From Parapontixanthobacter sp963736595 (GTDB lineage Bacteria; Pseudomonadota; Alphaproteobacteria; Sphingomonadales; Sphingomonadaceae), in contig CAVTPG010000004.1 in the NCBI GenBank assembly GCA_963736595.1, positions 1 through 64,000 of the forward strand: a stretch of 64,000 nucleotides of DNA. Direction: 5' to 3'. The number at the start of each line of letters is the position of its first letter. Position 1 is the stretch's first letter. Below, in pieces: positions 46,428 to 55,573 of the stretch. The translations under genes were made by a program, and so were the position numbers. The notes below the pieces were generated by a model. The model had not been told where the DNA came from. It searched no databases and worked only from the letters and a program-made list of their open reading frames with translations.

Positions 46428-46847
46428 TCAGGGTGTCAATTCGCCTTGGTCGCGGCCATCCCAATAGGCAATGCGATCGGGTTTAACTTCGATCAGGATC
46501 AGCCCGTCGGTGTCCAAGCCCTTGTCGAACCATTTTTCCAGATCCTTGACCCAGTGCTTTTCCTGTGTCGCGCGATCCTTGATCAGCTTGCCCGTGCCTT
46601 GGATAGCGGCGTAAAATTCGCCTTCGCTATAAGTCGCGCCGCATTGCGAGGAATTTTTCAGATCATTGTCGATCCGGCCATCGTCGGTGGTAAAATGATA
46701 AGTCGTGCCGTCCTGCTCGTTCACATCGCGATTGTTGGACATGGGGCGCGCGGCGATCTTGTTGTCATCGCCGGTCTTGGTGACAAACATGGCGATATCG
46801 ATCTGTTTCATTCGCTTGGCGATATCGGCAATGGAGCGGTCGGACAT
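46428..46847 (-). CDS. Pyridoxamine 5'-phosphate oxidase-like general stress protein
   Basis: 139 residues. Split-barrel flavin-binding fold of the general-stress type. Seen: DIAMFVTKTGDDNKIAARPMSNN, the barrel strands TYHFTTDDGRIDNDLKNS, EFYAAIQGTGKLIKDRATQEKHW and LILIEVKPDRIAYWDGRDQG. Similar proteins bind FMN or related flavins. The start is preceded by GGAGAACC. The gene is single in a run of small stress genes. Confidence 0.85.
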   Translation of the reverse strand: MSDRSIADIAKRMKQIDIAMFVTKTGDDNKIAARPMSNNRDVNEQDGTTYHFTTDDGRIDNDLKNSSQCGATYSEGEFYAAIQGTGKLIKDRATQEKHWVKDLEKWFDKGLDTDGLILIEVKPDRIAYWDGRDQGELTP

Positions 46848-47124
46848 AAGGGGTTCTCCTATAGGGGATTACGGTTCTGGAAGTGCAACGAACCAGCGGC
46901 GGCTTGGTGCCAGCCGGCGTGTTCGATGCATTCTATCGCTTAAGGTTTGCCGCTTGAAACCCGCAGAACCGAGGCGTTTGACAGCTTCGCCATATTTTTG
47001 TCACATTTCGGGGAACAGGCTTATCGACTGCTCGTTTGGTAATTGACTGAGACAGGACTGCGTCATGCGACAAGCGATGGCTGCCTGTCAGTCCCAATCA
47101 CCTTAACTTTAAGGATACTACCCA

Positions 47125-47691
47125 ATGAAACGTTTTAGCTTAGTACTGGCCGCCACTTCTGCCCTCGCCCTTGCGGCCTGCGCGGAAACGGCCGACGATA
47201 CAGTGGTCGACGATGATGTAGTTGTTGCAGACACCACCGAAACCGGCACGCTGGTCGATGTCGCTTCGGGCAATGCCGATTTCTCCACGCTGGTAACGGC
47301 AGTAACAGCTGCCGATCTTGGCGGCACATTGTCGGGCGACGGACCGTTCACCGTATTCGCACCAACCAACGATGCATTCGGCAAATTGCCCGATGGCACG
47401 CTGGACGAGCTGACCATGGCGGAAAACAAGGAACAGCTTTCGGGCATCCTGACATATCACGTCGTCGAAGGTAATGTGGATGCGGCAACGTTGACACAAG
47501 CCATCACCGACGCCGGTGACGATGGTTACACGATCACGACAGTTGGCGGCGGAACGCTGAATGCCAAACTGGTCGATGGCGCTGTTGTGCTGACCGATGC
47601 AGCCGGTGGAACATCGACTGTCACGGCAACCGATGTAGCCGCGTCGAACGGTACGATCCACGTGATCGATACGGTCCTGATGCCTGCATAA
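47125..47691 (+). CDS. Fasciclin-domain lipoprotein
   Basis: 188 residues. Lipoprotein signal with ALALAAC at about residues 13-19, then an acidic spacer (ETADDTVVDDDVVVADTTE). The fasciclin (FAS1) domain shows NADFSTLVTAVTAADLGGTLSG, DGPFTVFAPTNDAFGKLPDG, ILTYHVVEGNVDAATL and the end NGTIHVIDTVLMPA. It is anchored in a membrane facing the periplasm or surface and is probably adhesive. A strong terminator follows. Confidence 0.93.
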   Translation: MKRFSLVLAATSALALAACAETADDTVVDDDVVVADTTETGTLVDVASGNADFSTLVTAVTAADLGGTLSGDGPFTVFAPTNDAFGKLPDGTLDELTMAENKEQLSGILTYHVVEGNVDAATLTQAITDAGDDGYTITTVGGGTLNAKLVDGAVVLTDAAGGTSTVTATDVAASNGTIHVIDTVLMPA

Positions 47692-47728
47692 GCAGACAGG
47701 TGCTTGTCTAACGGCAAGCGCGCATAAG

Positions 47729-47766
47729 AAACCCCGCCAAAGCTTCGATGCCTTGGCGGGGTTTTC
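47729..47766. terminator. Bidirectional factor-independent terminator
   Basis: AAACCCCGCCAAAGC pairs with a GC...TTGGCGGGGTTTT partner around a short loop. The plus strand ends in TTTT after the stem, and the minus strand gives GGGGTTTCTT. It lies between the ends of the fasciclin gene and the convergent ferritin-like gene. Confidence 0.9.
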
Positions 47767-47788
47767 TGTGTCTGACGTTAAACGCGAG

Positions 47789-48298
47789 TTAGGCGCTTGC
47801 GGACTGCTTGGCTTCCAGATTGAGCGAACGCTCTGCCAGGTCGCTCATATTTTCGTCGGCCTGATAAATGTCGGCAGTGATCTGGTCGAGCTTTTCAACG
47901 TGATCTTTCATGCCCAGACCTTCGGCGAATGCCTTGGCCGTACCAAAACCGCAGATGCCGTAATGGCACATACGCTGATATTGCGCGATAATGGCAACGT
48001 CGCGCACGTCGTCATCGGAAATGTCGGCTTCAAGCGCGTGCTTTTTGGCTTCGGTGACGAGGCCTTCCATGCCTTTGCAATGTTCCTTTTCGGACTTTCC
48101 GCAATCATCCAATAGCGACTTCACGGTCTCGGTATGCTTGTCGATACCATCGACAGCCTTCTTCAATCGCTCGCTTAACTTGCTGTCGCTAGCCTTGTCA
48201 GCCATACTCTTAACGACCTTTTTCATCTGATCGTTTGCAGACCAGTGATCAGCCAATGCGTGTGTGTACAGGTCTTTCAAATTCTTCGGGCCGGACAT
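47789..48298 (-). CDS. DUF892 (YciE/YciF) ferritin-like protein
   Basis: 169 residues from the ATG at 48298 (MSGPKNLKDLYTHALADHW); the frame is open further upstream without a good start. Four-helix ferritin-like fold: SERLKKAVDGIDKHTETVKSL, KEHCKGMEGLVTEAKKH, DVAIIAQYQRMCHYGICGFG and YQADENMSDLAERSLNLE. The metal-ligand pattern E..H is present (KEHCKGMEGL). It is a stress-linked protein; members are often induced by osmotic or acid stress. Confidence 0.88.
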   Translation of the reverse strand: MSGPKNLKDLYTHALADHWSANDQMKKVVKSMADKASDSKLSERLKKAVDGIDKHTETVKSLLDDCGKSEKEHCKGMEGLVTEAKKHALEADISDDDVRDVAIIAQYQRMCHYGICGFGTAKAFAEGLGMKDHVEKLDQITADIYQADENMSDLAERSLNLEAKQSASA

Positions 48299-48498
48299 AA
48301 AATATTCTCGCTTTTCAAAAGTTTCTGGGAATTTGTATCGCCTAGTGGGCTTATTCACACTACGGGCGCTGAGCCGCTTTCGTTCCGAGAAATCTCCGTC
48401 GATCGGCCTGTTCGTGGTAGCGACAGGTTGAGTCGAGATTGCGATGAATAACCGCGCGCCAAGCTGCTAAAGCCAGTTTGTTAGGAAAGCCAAATGAC

Positions 48499-48921
48499 AT
48501 GAAACACCAGCATTTTCCCATTTTGATGTGCGCCCTATTGCTCGCAGGCTGTCAGAACACAGCGGAGACGGGCGTCGCGCAGACCGATGCTTTCTCAGGT
48601 ATTGCCGAGACTGAGCCGGTGTTCTTTGCCGGCACCGAGCCGTTTTGGAATGGCTCGATCACCGGCGACCAGGCGATCTACAAAACACCGGAGAATATCG
48701 ACGGTACGGCGTTTCTCATCAGCCGTTTCGCCGGGAATAACGGCATCTCCTATAGCGGCTTGATGGCCGCGTCACCTTTCGACCTTATGCTGACACCGGG
48801 CCAGTGCAATGACGGTATGTCGGATCGGCAATACCCCTATGTCGTTACGTTGCGTATCGGTGATGAGACGCGCGAAGGGTGTGGCTGGACCCAAGCACAG
48901 CCTTATTCGGAACAGCCCTGA
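48499..48921 (+). CDS. Secreted lipoprotein, META/COG3650-like
   Basis: 140 residues from the ATG at 48499; an ATG at 48478 is less likely. The lipobox is LLLAGC. The mature domain has FFAGTEPFWNGSITGDQ and later CNDGMSDRQYPYVVTLRIGDETREGCGW, the pattern of small periplasmic lipoproteins with a W-N-x-x-I start and C-terminal GC-W. The substrate is unknown. Confidence 0.75.
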   Translation: MKHQHFPILMCALLLAGCQNTAETGVAQTDAFSGIAETEPVFFAGTEPFWNGSITGDQAIYKTPENIDGTAFLISRFAGNNGISYSGLMAASPFDLMLTPGQCNDGMSDRQYPYVVTLRIGDETREGCGWTQAQPYSEQP

Positions 48922-48977
48922 AGCTGCGCAATCTTACCGATTTGCAGCGTGGCGGGACTTAGTACAGCCCCGGAATA

Positions 48978-50378
48978 TCACGCTGAATGGAGTGGCTTGG
49001 CAGGCTGCAATGCACGCGGTGGGACCGGCACGCTCTTCGCGCCTTGCTGACCCGGCGTGCTTGCCGTTGCAGGACAGCCTCGACCGCCCAAAAAGTCGAG
49101 CGCAGTCTCGATTGAGTCTTCATTTGCATTCCCAAGTGCGACTGTAAAATCATCACGCGCACGGCAAAAATTCGGCACCACATCGCCAAGGCCATTGAAA
49201 TAATCTCCACCGCCGTCGCGATTGACAGTGCGGAATGCAATTACGCGCAGGCGGTCATCACAGGCCTCGCGATTGACGGCAATTTGCCCAACCGGCTTGC
49301 CAGAAGTATTCGATCCGATCAGAGCCAGATTGTCGCCAAGATACGGAATAAATGCATTGGTCACTAACTCTGAAGCTGACGCTGTACTCTGTGTACTGAT
49401 CACCGCTAGCTTGGTCACATTAATTGCCTGCGGCTGAGAGCGGAAGAAGTATGTCGAATTTTCCGATGCCATAGGCCTGACTGAATTCTGTGCGACTGTA
49501 AACTTGACCGACACGATTGGCGCCAAGCAAATCTCCCAGAAGCTCTGCGATGCGTAACAAGACCGCCACCATTATATCGGAAATCCAAAATAACTTCTGT
49601 CACACCTGCAGCGCGAAACTGCGCGAAAGCCGCTCGCAAATTTTGCTTCTGCTGTTCTGGCAAAGAAAGTGCGCAGAGCGAGATAGCCCACCTGCGTACC
49701 GCCGTCGTTAAAAATTCTTACGCCGTAACGGTCGGATACCGGATCAAGCTCATAAACGGCTTTGGTTACTGATATTTCGCGACTTACACCGCTATTGTCG
49801 ATAATCTGGAATGTCCGTGTCACACCTGGATCAGGTGGGCCGAATGCTTCACTTAGAACATCATCTGCAAGCAAAGACGCTACCGTGCGGCCACCGATAG
49901 CGGTAATCTGTACGCCGCGATCAAACCCTGCATTAAACGCCCGGTGCGCTCTCATACGCTTCTCTGACAAAAAGTCGATTATTCGCATCGAGTGCGAGCA
50001 GAATGCCAAAGCCGGCTGGAACCGACCTGTGTTGATCTGCGCGTTCTCTTCCTCAATGGAGGTAATGAATGTAAAGCCATTATCAAAACCCTTATCTCTC
50101 GCTGGCTTCACGAGCGCGTCGATATAAGCTTGTAAATCGGTGAAATTTGCAGGATTGACCGAATTGTCGATTAAATCCGGGAACAGGTAATACTGGTTCA
50201 GCTGCTCGGACACCCAGGTCTGGCGGGCGCTCAGCGAACATTGCGCACTTGGCGCAGGAGTAGCCGTCGGGGGGGAATTGGACCCTCCGGTCGAATTGTT
50301 GTTGTCCGACCCACCGCCGCCACACGCTGCCAAAGCCAAAGCGGATACCGCCGATACGAAAATACGACCCGTGTTCAT
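48978..50378 (-). pseudogene. S41-family peptidase lipoprotein, several frameshifts
   Basis: Start ATG at 50378; lipobox ALALAAC, then a Gly/Ser/Asn/Pro linker. The first frame holds LPDLIDNSVNPANFTDLQAY and the PDZ-like GFDRGVQITAIGGRTVASLL. At about 50.02 kb the sense moves to GFGILLALDANNRLFVREAY, returns near 49.93 kb, and moves again near 49.66 and 49.53 kb. The catalytic region TEVILDFRYNGGG is in one frame and STQSTASASELVTNAF (nucleophile Ser) is in another. The C-terminus ends at 48978. The total length is a multiple of three. It was a carboxyl-terminal-type serine peptidase of the envelope. Confidence 0.8.
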
Positions 50379-50585
50379 TTTCAGTCCCCATGCCACGCCG
50401 CACCTTGCACGGCGACCTGCCAGCAATGCGCAATATGTGGCTCAATACCTATAAGGATATGCCGCCTGAACCGTATCTGAGCAAGCTCAAGGCTGATTTT
50501 CAGGCCATTTGTGGCTGAAACGGTGTATATATCGCACAAAGATTGGCGAACGGGGGCTGTAATTGCTGATCAAAGGCGATAGGCT

Positions 50586-51218
50586 TTGCCGAAATCTGTT
50601 GCACTGCTGGACCATTTTATGACGACTTCACATCCTGACTGGATCATCTCGGCCTTGGGCGGTGTAGCGCCCACAGGACGCCTGGCGCTGGAAGCAGTCG
50701 GTGACGAGCGCAGTCTAGGCAAGGCGGGATTCACTTTGAGCAGCCCGGCGTTCAACAATGGTGAGTTGCTCGATCCGTGTTTCACCGCGTGCGAGGAAGA
50801 TGCCGTGGCTCCCCCGCTGGAATGGGTAGCACCGCCGCCGACTGCACAGGAACTGGTGTTGATCGTCGAGGACGCCGATGCGCCCGCCGATAAGAACGGC
50901 AATGCGCAGTGTCATTGGGTTGTCTGGGGCTTCCCTGGCCAGAAGGGGATGCTGCTCGAAGGCGAAACGCCGCCGCGCGTCGGGAAAAACGCCAAAGGTA
51001 ATTCCGAATGGCTGCTACCCGACCCGCCGCAGAATGATGCGGCGCATCGCTATGTATTTCAACTGTTTGCGCTCGACCTGCCGCTGGTGCAGATGCCGGG
51101 TGCAAGCCGAAAGCAATTGCTGGAAACGATGAAGGGCAGCGTCGTGGCCAGTGCCGTATTGATCGGCAAATTTGCTGCTGTCGAAAAAGATGAAAACTGG
51201 GACGACGCCGAAGATTAG
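50586..51218 (+). CDS. PEBP family protein (YbhB/YbcL, Raf-kinase-inhibitor-like)
   Basis: 210 residues from a TTG at 50586; an ATG at 50619 gives 199. Phosphatidylethanolamine-binding fold. Seen: FTLSSPAFNNGELLDPCFTACEEDAVAPPLEW, LVLIVEDADAPADKNGNAQCHWVVWGFPG with the D-x-D-A ligand loop and CHWVVWG, then HRYVFQLFALD. No signal peptide is evident, so it is cytosolic. The ligand is unknown. Confidence 0.92.
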   Translation: MPKSVALLDHFMTTSHPDWIISALGGVAPTGRLALEAVGDERSLGKAGFTLSSPAFNNGELLDPCFTACEEDAVAPPLEWVAPPPTAQELVLIVEDADAPADKNGNAQCHWVVWGFPGQKGMLLEGETPPRVGKNAKGNSEWLLPDPPQNDAAHRYVFQLFALDLPLVQMPGASRKQLLETMKGSVVASAVLIGKFAAVEKDENWDDAED

Positions 51219-51271
51219 CTCGGCAAATATGCGGTCGCTAACATTGAGCAATAATTGAAAAGGAACACAAA

Positions 51272-51523
51272 ATGGCTGGAAAAAACAACGCTTTACAAAA
51301 GCCGGTAACGGTTTCCCCGGAACTTGAAAATGTGATCGGCAAAGGCCCGATGACGCGCGCGCAAGTGACGTCGAAAGTGTGGGAATATATCAAGAAGCAT
51401 GATCTTCAGGATTCCAAAGATCGCCGTCAGATCAATGCCGACGACAAGCTGGGCGCGGTGATCGGCAAAGAGCAGATTTCCATGTTCAAAATGACGGCTG
51501 CTGTTTCCAAGCACCTGACCTGA
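51272..51523 (+). CDS. SWIB/MDM2-domain protein
   Basis: 83 residues. The whole protein is a SWIB domain: KPVTVSPELENVIGKGPMTRAQVTSKVWEYIKKHDLQD and RRQINADDKLGAVIGKEQISMFKMT. The eukaryotic family binds chromatin regulators; short bacterial versions occur in Chlamydiae and proteobacteria with unclear roles. It follows the PEBP gene by 53 bases in the same direction and has AAAGGAACAC upstream. Confidence 0.9.
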   Translation: MAGKNNALQKPVTVSPELENVIGKGPMTRAQVTSKVWEYIKKHDLQDSKDRRQINADDKLGAVIGKEQISMFKMTAAVSKHLT

Positions 51524-51526
51524 ATA

Positions 51527-51941
51527 CTATTTGATATGCGCTCGGCGAAACGGCCATGTGGTCACTTCGCCGAGCCATAACGCCAGCCAGATAAGCACCG
51601 GCTGCGCAAACATCCGCGGGATGTGATAAATTAGGCCCAAACCGCCATCGGGGTTGGCCATGTCCAGCGCGAAATGATTGATATTGGCGGGCCAGACACA
51701 CAGCGCGTAAAGCGCCAGACCGATGCCGCCTGCCTGCCGAAGTTTCTGCGAGAACGGCTGCACTAACGCCGCAGCGCCCGCCAGTTCCGCAATTCCTGTC
51801 CATAACACAACCGCTTCCGGCCACGGAATCTGCTTCCGGCATAATGCCGAGAAACGGAGCCGGATCGGCGATATGCGCATAGCCCGCCAGCGCATAAAAC
51901 AGCGCCATCGCCCAGCGCAGCAGAAGTTTAAGCAATATCAC
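51527..51941 (-). CDS. DoxX-like membrane protein, one-base frameshift
   Basis: The N-terminus is ILLKLLLRWAMALFYALAGYAHIADPAPF in one frame. The rest, IPWPEAVVLWTGIAELAGAAALV, ALYALCVWPANINHFALDM and PVLIWLALWLGEVTTWPF, is in another. The shift lies near 51838, and one extra base explains it (415 bases is 3n+1). Four membrane helices give the DoxX fold. Related proteins appear beside oxidases or redox systems. It overlaps the next gene's end by four bases. Confidence 0.8.
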
Positions 51942-52180
51942 GGTTTGGACTGCGCGATCCGGTACGGGCCTTCGCGTTTCGTCATTGCTTCGCCCTTCCA
52001 GCTCAATGAAATTGCTTGCTCTGATACCAGCGCATCGACAGCTTCGTGAACCTCCATCATGCGCTCGCGCCAGTCACCATCGGCCTCTGCCAAAACGCGC
52101 GCTGCCTCGCTGGGGCAAATGGTTTTGCCCACGCCGCGCTGTTGAAGCAGGCCCACAATAACAGAGCGCGCTTGCGGCAT
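51938..52180 (-). CDS. DUF3253 family protein
   Basis: 80 residues. Winged-helix-like small protein: ARSVIVGLLQQRGVGKTICPSEAARVL, RMMEVHEAVDALVSEQAISLSWKGEAM, ending GPYRIAQSKP. The family function is unknown. The ATG overlaps the stop of the DUF427 gene by one base, and its end overlaps DoxX, so the three form one operon. Confidence 0.85.
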   Translation of the reverse strand: MPQARSVIVGLLQQRGVGKTICPSEAARVLAEADGDWRERMMEVHEAVDALVSEQAISLSWKGEAMTKREGPYRIAQSKP

Positions 52181-52470
52181 TATTCCTCGATAATCTCAAC
52201 ACCTTTCCAAAACGCGATGCGGTCCTTGATCTGCAAAGCGCCTTCTCTGGGGTCTGCGTAATACCAAGCGGCATCGGCGTTAGTTTCGCCGCCAACCGAG
52301 ATCGAGTGATATTGCGCGGTGCCTTTCCACGGACAATGGCTGGTCGTGTCGCTGTCGCTCAGCACGTCGCTTTGCACATCGTCGCGCGGGAAATAGTGAT
52401 TGCCTTCGACGACGACCGTGTCGCTGCTGCTCGCGATGGTCTGACCGTTCCATTTTGCAATTATGCTCAT
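52180..52470 (-). CDS. DUF427 family protein
   Basis: 96 residues. The typical family pattern is VVVEGNHYFPRDDVQSDVL, SHCPWKGTAQYHSISVGG and AAWYYADPREGALQIKDRIAFWKGVEI. Small beta-barrel of unknown function, frequent in actinobacteria and proteobacteria. First gene of the DUF427-DUF3253-DoxX operon. Confidence 0.92.
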   Translation of the reverse strand: MSIIAKWNGQTIASSSDTVVVEGNHYFPRDDVQSDVLSDSDTTSHCPWKGTAQYHSISVGGETNADAAWYYADPREGALQIKDRIAFWKGVEIIEE

Positions 52471-52577
52471 TGCGGTATGTTCCTTTTGTGCTCAAAGCAT
52501 GGGGTAGCATAATAGCGCGGCATATCGCGTAACAATCGACTGGCAAATTTACCGATCGTTTCAGGAAGGCCGACATT

Positions 52578-53878
52578 TTGACTTATACAAGCGCCCGTTT
52601 CATCCGCCCGCTAGCTTTGGCTACTGCGGCCTTGTCCTTAACCGTTTCCGTGCAAGCGATGGCGCAATCGGTCGATGACGCGACCGCACGGCGATTGCAG
52701 AGAAAGCCCTGAACAATGCGCCGGTTTTCGATGGTCACAACGATGTGCCGTGGCAGCTTCGCGGACGGTTCCAGAACCAAATCAATGATTTCGACTTTGC
52801 CGATACGACTGACACCGCCGATGCGGCAACTGACCGCAATGCAATGCACACCGATCTGGCGCGCTTGAAGCAGGGGAAAGTCGGCGCGCAATATTGGTCC
52901 GTTTTCGTGCCGGTCCGCTACACCGAACCGGAAGCGGTGCGCGCCACGCTGGAGCAGATCGATGTCACCCGCCGCCTGATTGCCAAATATCCTGACGATC
53001 TGGCTTTTGCGCTGACAGCTGACGATGTCGTCAAAGCAGTGCAGGACGGCAAGATCGCCTCGCTATTGGGCATAGAAGGCGGCCATTCGATCGGCTCCGA
53101 TCTGGGCGTATTGCGGCAGATGTATGATCTGGGCGCGCGTTACATGACGCTGACTCACTCGGCCAATACGCCGTGGGCCGACAGTTCGACCGACGCGCCG
53201 GAACATGGCGGCCTGACCGAATTCGGCAAGGACGTGGTGCGCGAAATGAACCGCATCGGGATGCTGGTCGATTTAAGCCATGTGAGCGAGGACACCATGC
53301 ATGACACGCTGGATGTCGCACGCGCTCCGGTAATTTTCAGCCACTCCGGCGTGCGCGCTTTGAACGGTCATACGCGCAATGTTCCGGACAGCGTGTTGCA
53401 GCGACTGGCCGCCAATCGCGGCGTTATTATGATCGTCGGTTATCCCGCCTTCCTGAGCGAGAATGTGCGGCAATGGGGCGCGTTGCGCGATGCCGAACGC
53501 ACTCGGTTCGAGGCGCTGTATCGCGGATTACCCGATCAGACCGAGGCGGCGATGGATGCGTGGCTGGCTGCCAATCCTTCGCCCGAAGCGACCATTGCCG
53601 ACATGGCGGATCACATCGACCATGCGCGCGATCTGGCCGGGATCGACTATATCGGTATCGGTGGAGATTATGACGGAATGCCGACGGGCCCGGTCGGAAT
53701 GGAAGATGTGAGCGGCTATCCGGCCTTGTTCGAGGAATTGGCGCGGCGCGGTTATTCGCAAGCCGATCTGGAAAAAATTGCCTTTACCAACGCTTTGCGT
53801 GCTTTGCGCGAAGCAGAGGTTTATGCCGCTTCACAAGTGGGCGAGCCTACAATCGAAACACAGCTCGTCACGGAGTAA
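52578..53878 (+). CDS. Membrane dipeptidase, M19 family, one frameshift near the N-terminus
   Basis: The leader begins at a TTG at 52578 (signal peptide LALATAALSLTVSVQAMAQ). Near 52689 the frame shifts from TARRLQRKP to AIAEKALNNAPVFDGHNDVPW. The length is 3n+2, so one base is missing or two are added. The mature enzyme is complete: zinc ligands in GHNDVPW, GIEGGHSIG and LSHVSEDTM, plus IFSHSGVRAL and a C-terminal IGGDYDGM. It hydrolyses dipeptides in the periplasm. Without the leader frame the protein would stay unexported. Confidence 0.9.
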
Positions 53879-53897
53879 AGGAGCGCAGGGCTTTCCT

Positions 53898-54125
53898 TTA
53901 GTCCTGCGCATCCAGTTCGGAGCCGCGTTTTAAGACCTCGTCGCCGTCTTCCTGCTTGATCAGGTAAGCGGGATTGTCCTCGTCGCCATCCTTGGTGACT
54001 TCGGTGCCTTGCAAGGTGCGCGTGACTTCCCGCTCGAAGCGTTCCGTGATCTGGCCCTTGCCTTCACCATTGCCCCAGTTCCACTTGACGTATTGATCGG
54101 TCTGGAAGCTGTTTGCATTACTCAT
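53898..54125 (-). CDS. DUF2945 (hypervirulence-associated TUDOR-like) protein
   Basis: 75 residues. The family features are VKWNWGNGEGKGQITERF, TRTLQGTEVTKDGDEDNPAYLI and EDGDEVLKRGSEL. Small beta-barrel of unknown function. It is convergent with the dipeptidase gene. No membrane or export signal is seen. Confidence 0.9.
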   Translation of the reverse strand: MSNANSFQTDQYVKWNWGNGEGKGQITERFEREVTRTLQGTEVTKDGDEDNPAYLIKQEDGDEVLKRGSELDAQD

Positions 54126-54166
54126 GTGTCGTACTCGAAAGGTTGGTCAGCAGTTCGGACAGGCGC

Positions 54167-54466
54167 TCAATCGCCAGGTGCGACGACACCATCGGCATCG
54201 GTGCCAGCCTCATCGACGCCATCACTTTCGCCCATCAAAATGGAATCGGTGCCGGTATCGTCATCTTCCTGTGAAGAAATCTTACCGCTGACAGTCGCTT
54301 CTTCCTCGACATCGCCTTGCATCATCGCGGGGATGATCCACACCATCGACATCAAAAGGATGGCGAACAGCGTTCCTGCCACCAGAACCCAGCGCACTAC
54401 GCCTTCTTTCGAGCCGCCGCTGGCTTCCATTTCGCTGACATGGGTTTCCTCGCCTTCACGGTGCAT
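54167..54466 (-). CDS. Hypothetical single-pass membrane protein
   Basis: 99 residues from the ATG at 54466 (MHREGEETHVSEMEAS); the frame extends upstream to 54508. One transmembrane segment, VVRWVLVAGTLFAILLMSMVWI, is followed by a highly acidic tail (EEEATVSGKISSQEDDDTG, MGESDGVDEAGTDADG). Not recognised. It lies between the DUF2945 gene and dapD on the minus strand. Confidence 0.55.
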   Translation of the reverse strand: MHREGEETHVSEMEASGGSKEGVVRWVLVAGTLFAILLMSMVWIIPAMMQGDVEEEATVSGKISSQEDDDTGTDSILMGESDGVDEAGTDADGVVAPGD

Positions 54467-54574
54467 CGATAATATCCTTGATTTGTTTCGATCCCGACTG
54501 TGCCACACTTACGATTTCAAGTCACGCGGGTTCCCTGCGCCCGCCTTCGCGAAAAGAGCAAAGGCAAATCGCAC

Positions 54575-55399
54575 TCAATCGCGCAGCAGATCGTTGATTG
54601 CGGTCTTGGAGCGGGTCTGTTCATCCACGGTTTTCACAATCACTGCGCAGGCCAGCGACGGCCCGCCATCGGCAGCTGGCAAAGTGCCGGGAACGACCAC
54701 CGAGTAAGGCGGAAGCGAGCCGCGTGTGATCTGGCCGCTGTTCCGGTCCACGATCTTGGTCGATTGGGTGATGAACACGCCCATCGCGACGACGCAGCCC
54801 TCGCCCACGATAACGCCTTCGACGATTTCGCTGCGCGCTCCGATAAAGCAATTGTCGCCGATAATGGTCGGGTTGGCCTGCATCGGTTCCAGCACGCCGC
54901 CGATCCCGGTGCCGGCGGAAATGTGGCAATTCTTGCCGATCTGAGCGCATGATCCGATCGAGGCCCAGGTATCGACCATCGTTCCCTCGCCAACATAAGC
55001 ACCGATATTGACGAAGCTGGGCATCAGAACGGTATTCTTCCCGATGTAAGCGCCCGCCCGAGCGATTGCCCCTGGCACGACGCGGAAGCCCGCTTTGCGA
55101 AACTGCGCATCGTCCCAACCTGCAAATTTGCTCGGCACCTTGTCAAATGCGGGATGCCCTGCGCTACCGCCATCCATGACTTGATTATCGTTCAAGCGAA
55201 ACGATAGCAAAACGGCCTTTTTCAGCCATTGATTGACTTGCCACCCGCCCTTGCCATCGGGCTGCGCAACCCGCGCGCTGCCATCATCGAGCATGGCCAG
55301 CGCCGCCTCGACCGCTTGCCGCACGTCTTGGCTGTCAGGGGTGACATCGGCGCGATGCTCCCAGGCCTGTTCGATAGTGCTGGCTAGCTGCTGGCTCAT
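54575..55399 (-). CDS. dapD: 2,3,4,5-tetrahydropyridine-2,6-dicarboxylate N-succinyltransferase
   Basis: 274 residues, the usual length. Transfers succinyl from succinyl-CoA to tetrahydrodipicolinate in lysine and peptidoglycan precursor synthesis. The N-terminal helical domain is IEQAWEHRADVTPDSQDVRQ. The left-handed beta-helix shows hexapeptide repeats (GAYIGKNTVLMPSFVNIGAYVGEG, ASIGSCAQIGKNCHISAGTG, IGDNCFIGARSEIVEG). The C-terminal region carries SLACAVIVKTVDEQTRSKT. The start is supported by GAGAGG upstream. Confidence 0.97.
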   Translation of the reverse strand: MSQQLASTIEQAWEHRADVTPDSQDVRQAVEAALAMLDDGSARVAQPDGKGGWQVNQWLKKAVLLSFRLNDNQVMDGGSAGHPAFDKVPSKFAGWDDAQFRKAGFRVVPGAIARAGAYIGKNTVLMPSFVNIGAYVGEGTMVDTWASIGSCAQIGKNCHISAGTGIGGVLEPMQANPTIIGDNCFIGARSEIVEGVIVGEGCVVAMGVFITQSTKIVDRNSGQITRGSLPPYSVVVPGTLPAADGGPSLACAVIVKTVDEQTRSKTAINDLLRD

Positions 55400-55573
55400 G
55401 GCTGTCGGTCCTCTCTGGATGCGCGAAATTGTAAAAGGCTGTTGCCGATGTCCTGACTTATGCGCGTAAGCGACGCAAGGCCAAGAATGCCTAACCCCGG
55501 CTTAATTCGTTGTTCACCCGTATCGGTCATGGTGTTAACCGCAATTCCGGGATCACGAGGTCGTTTAACGCTC

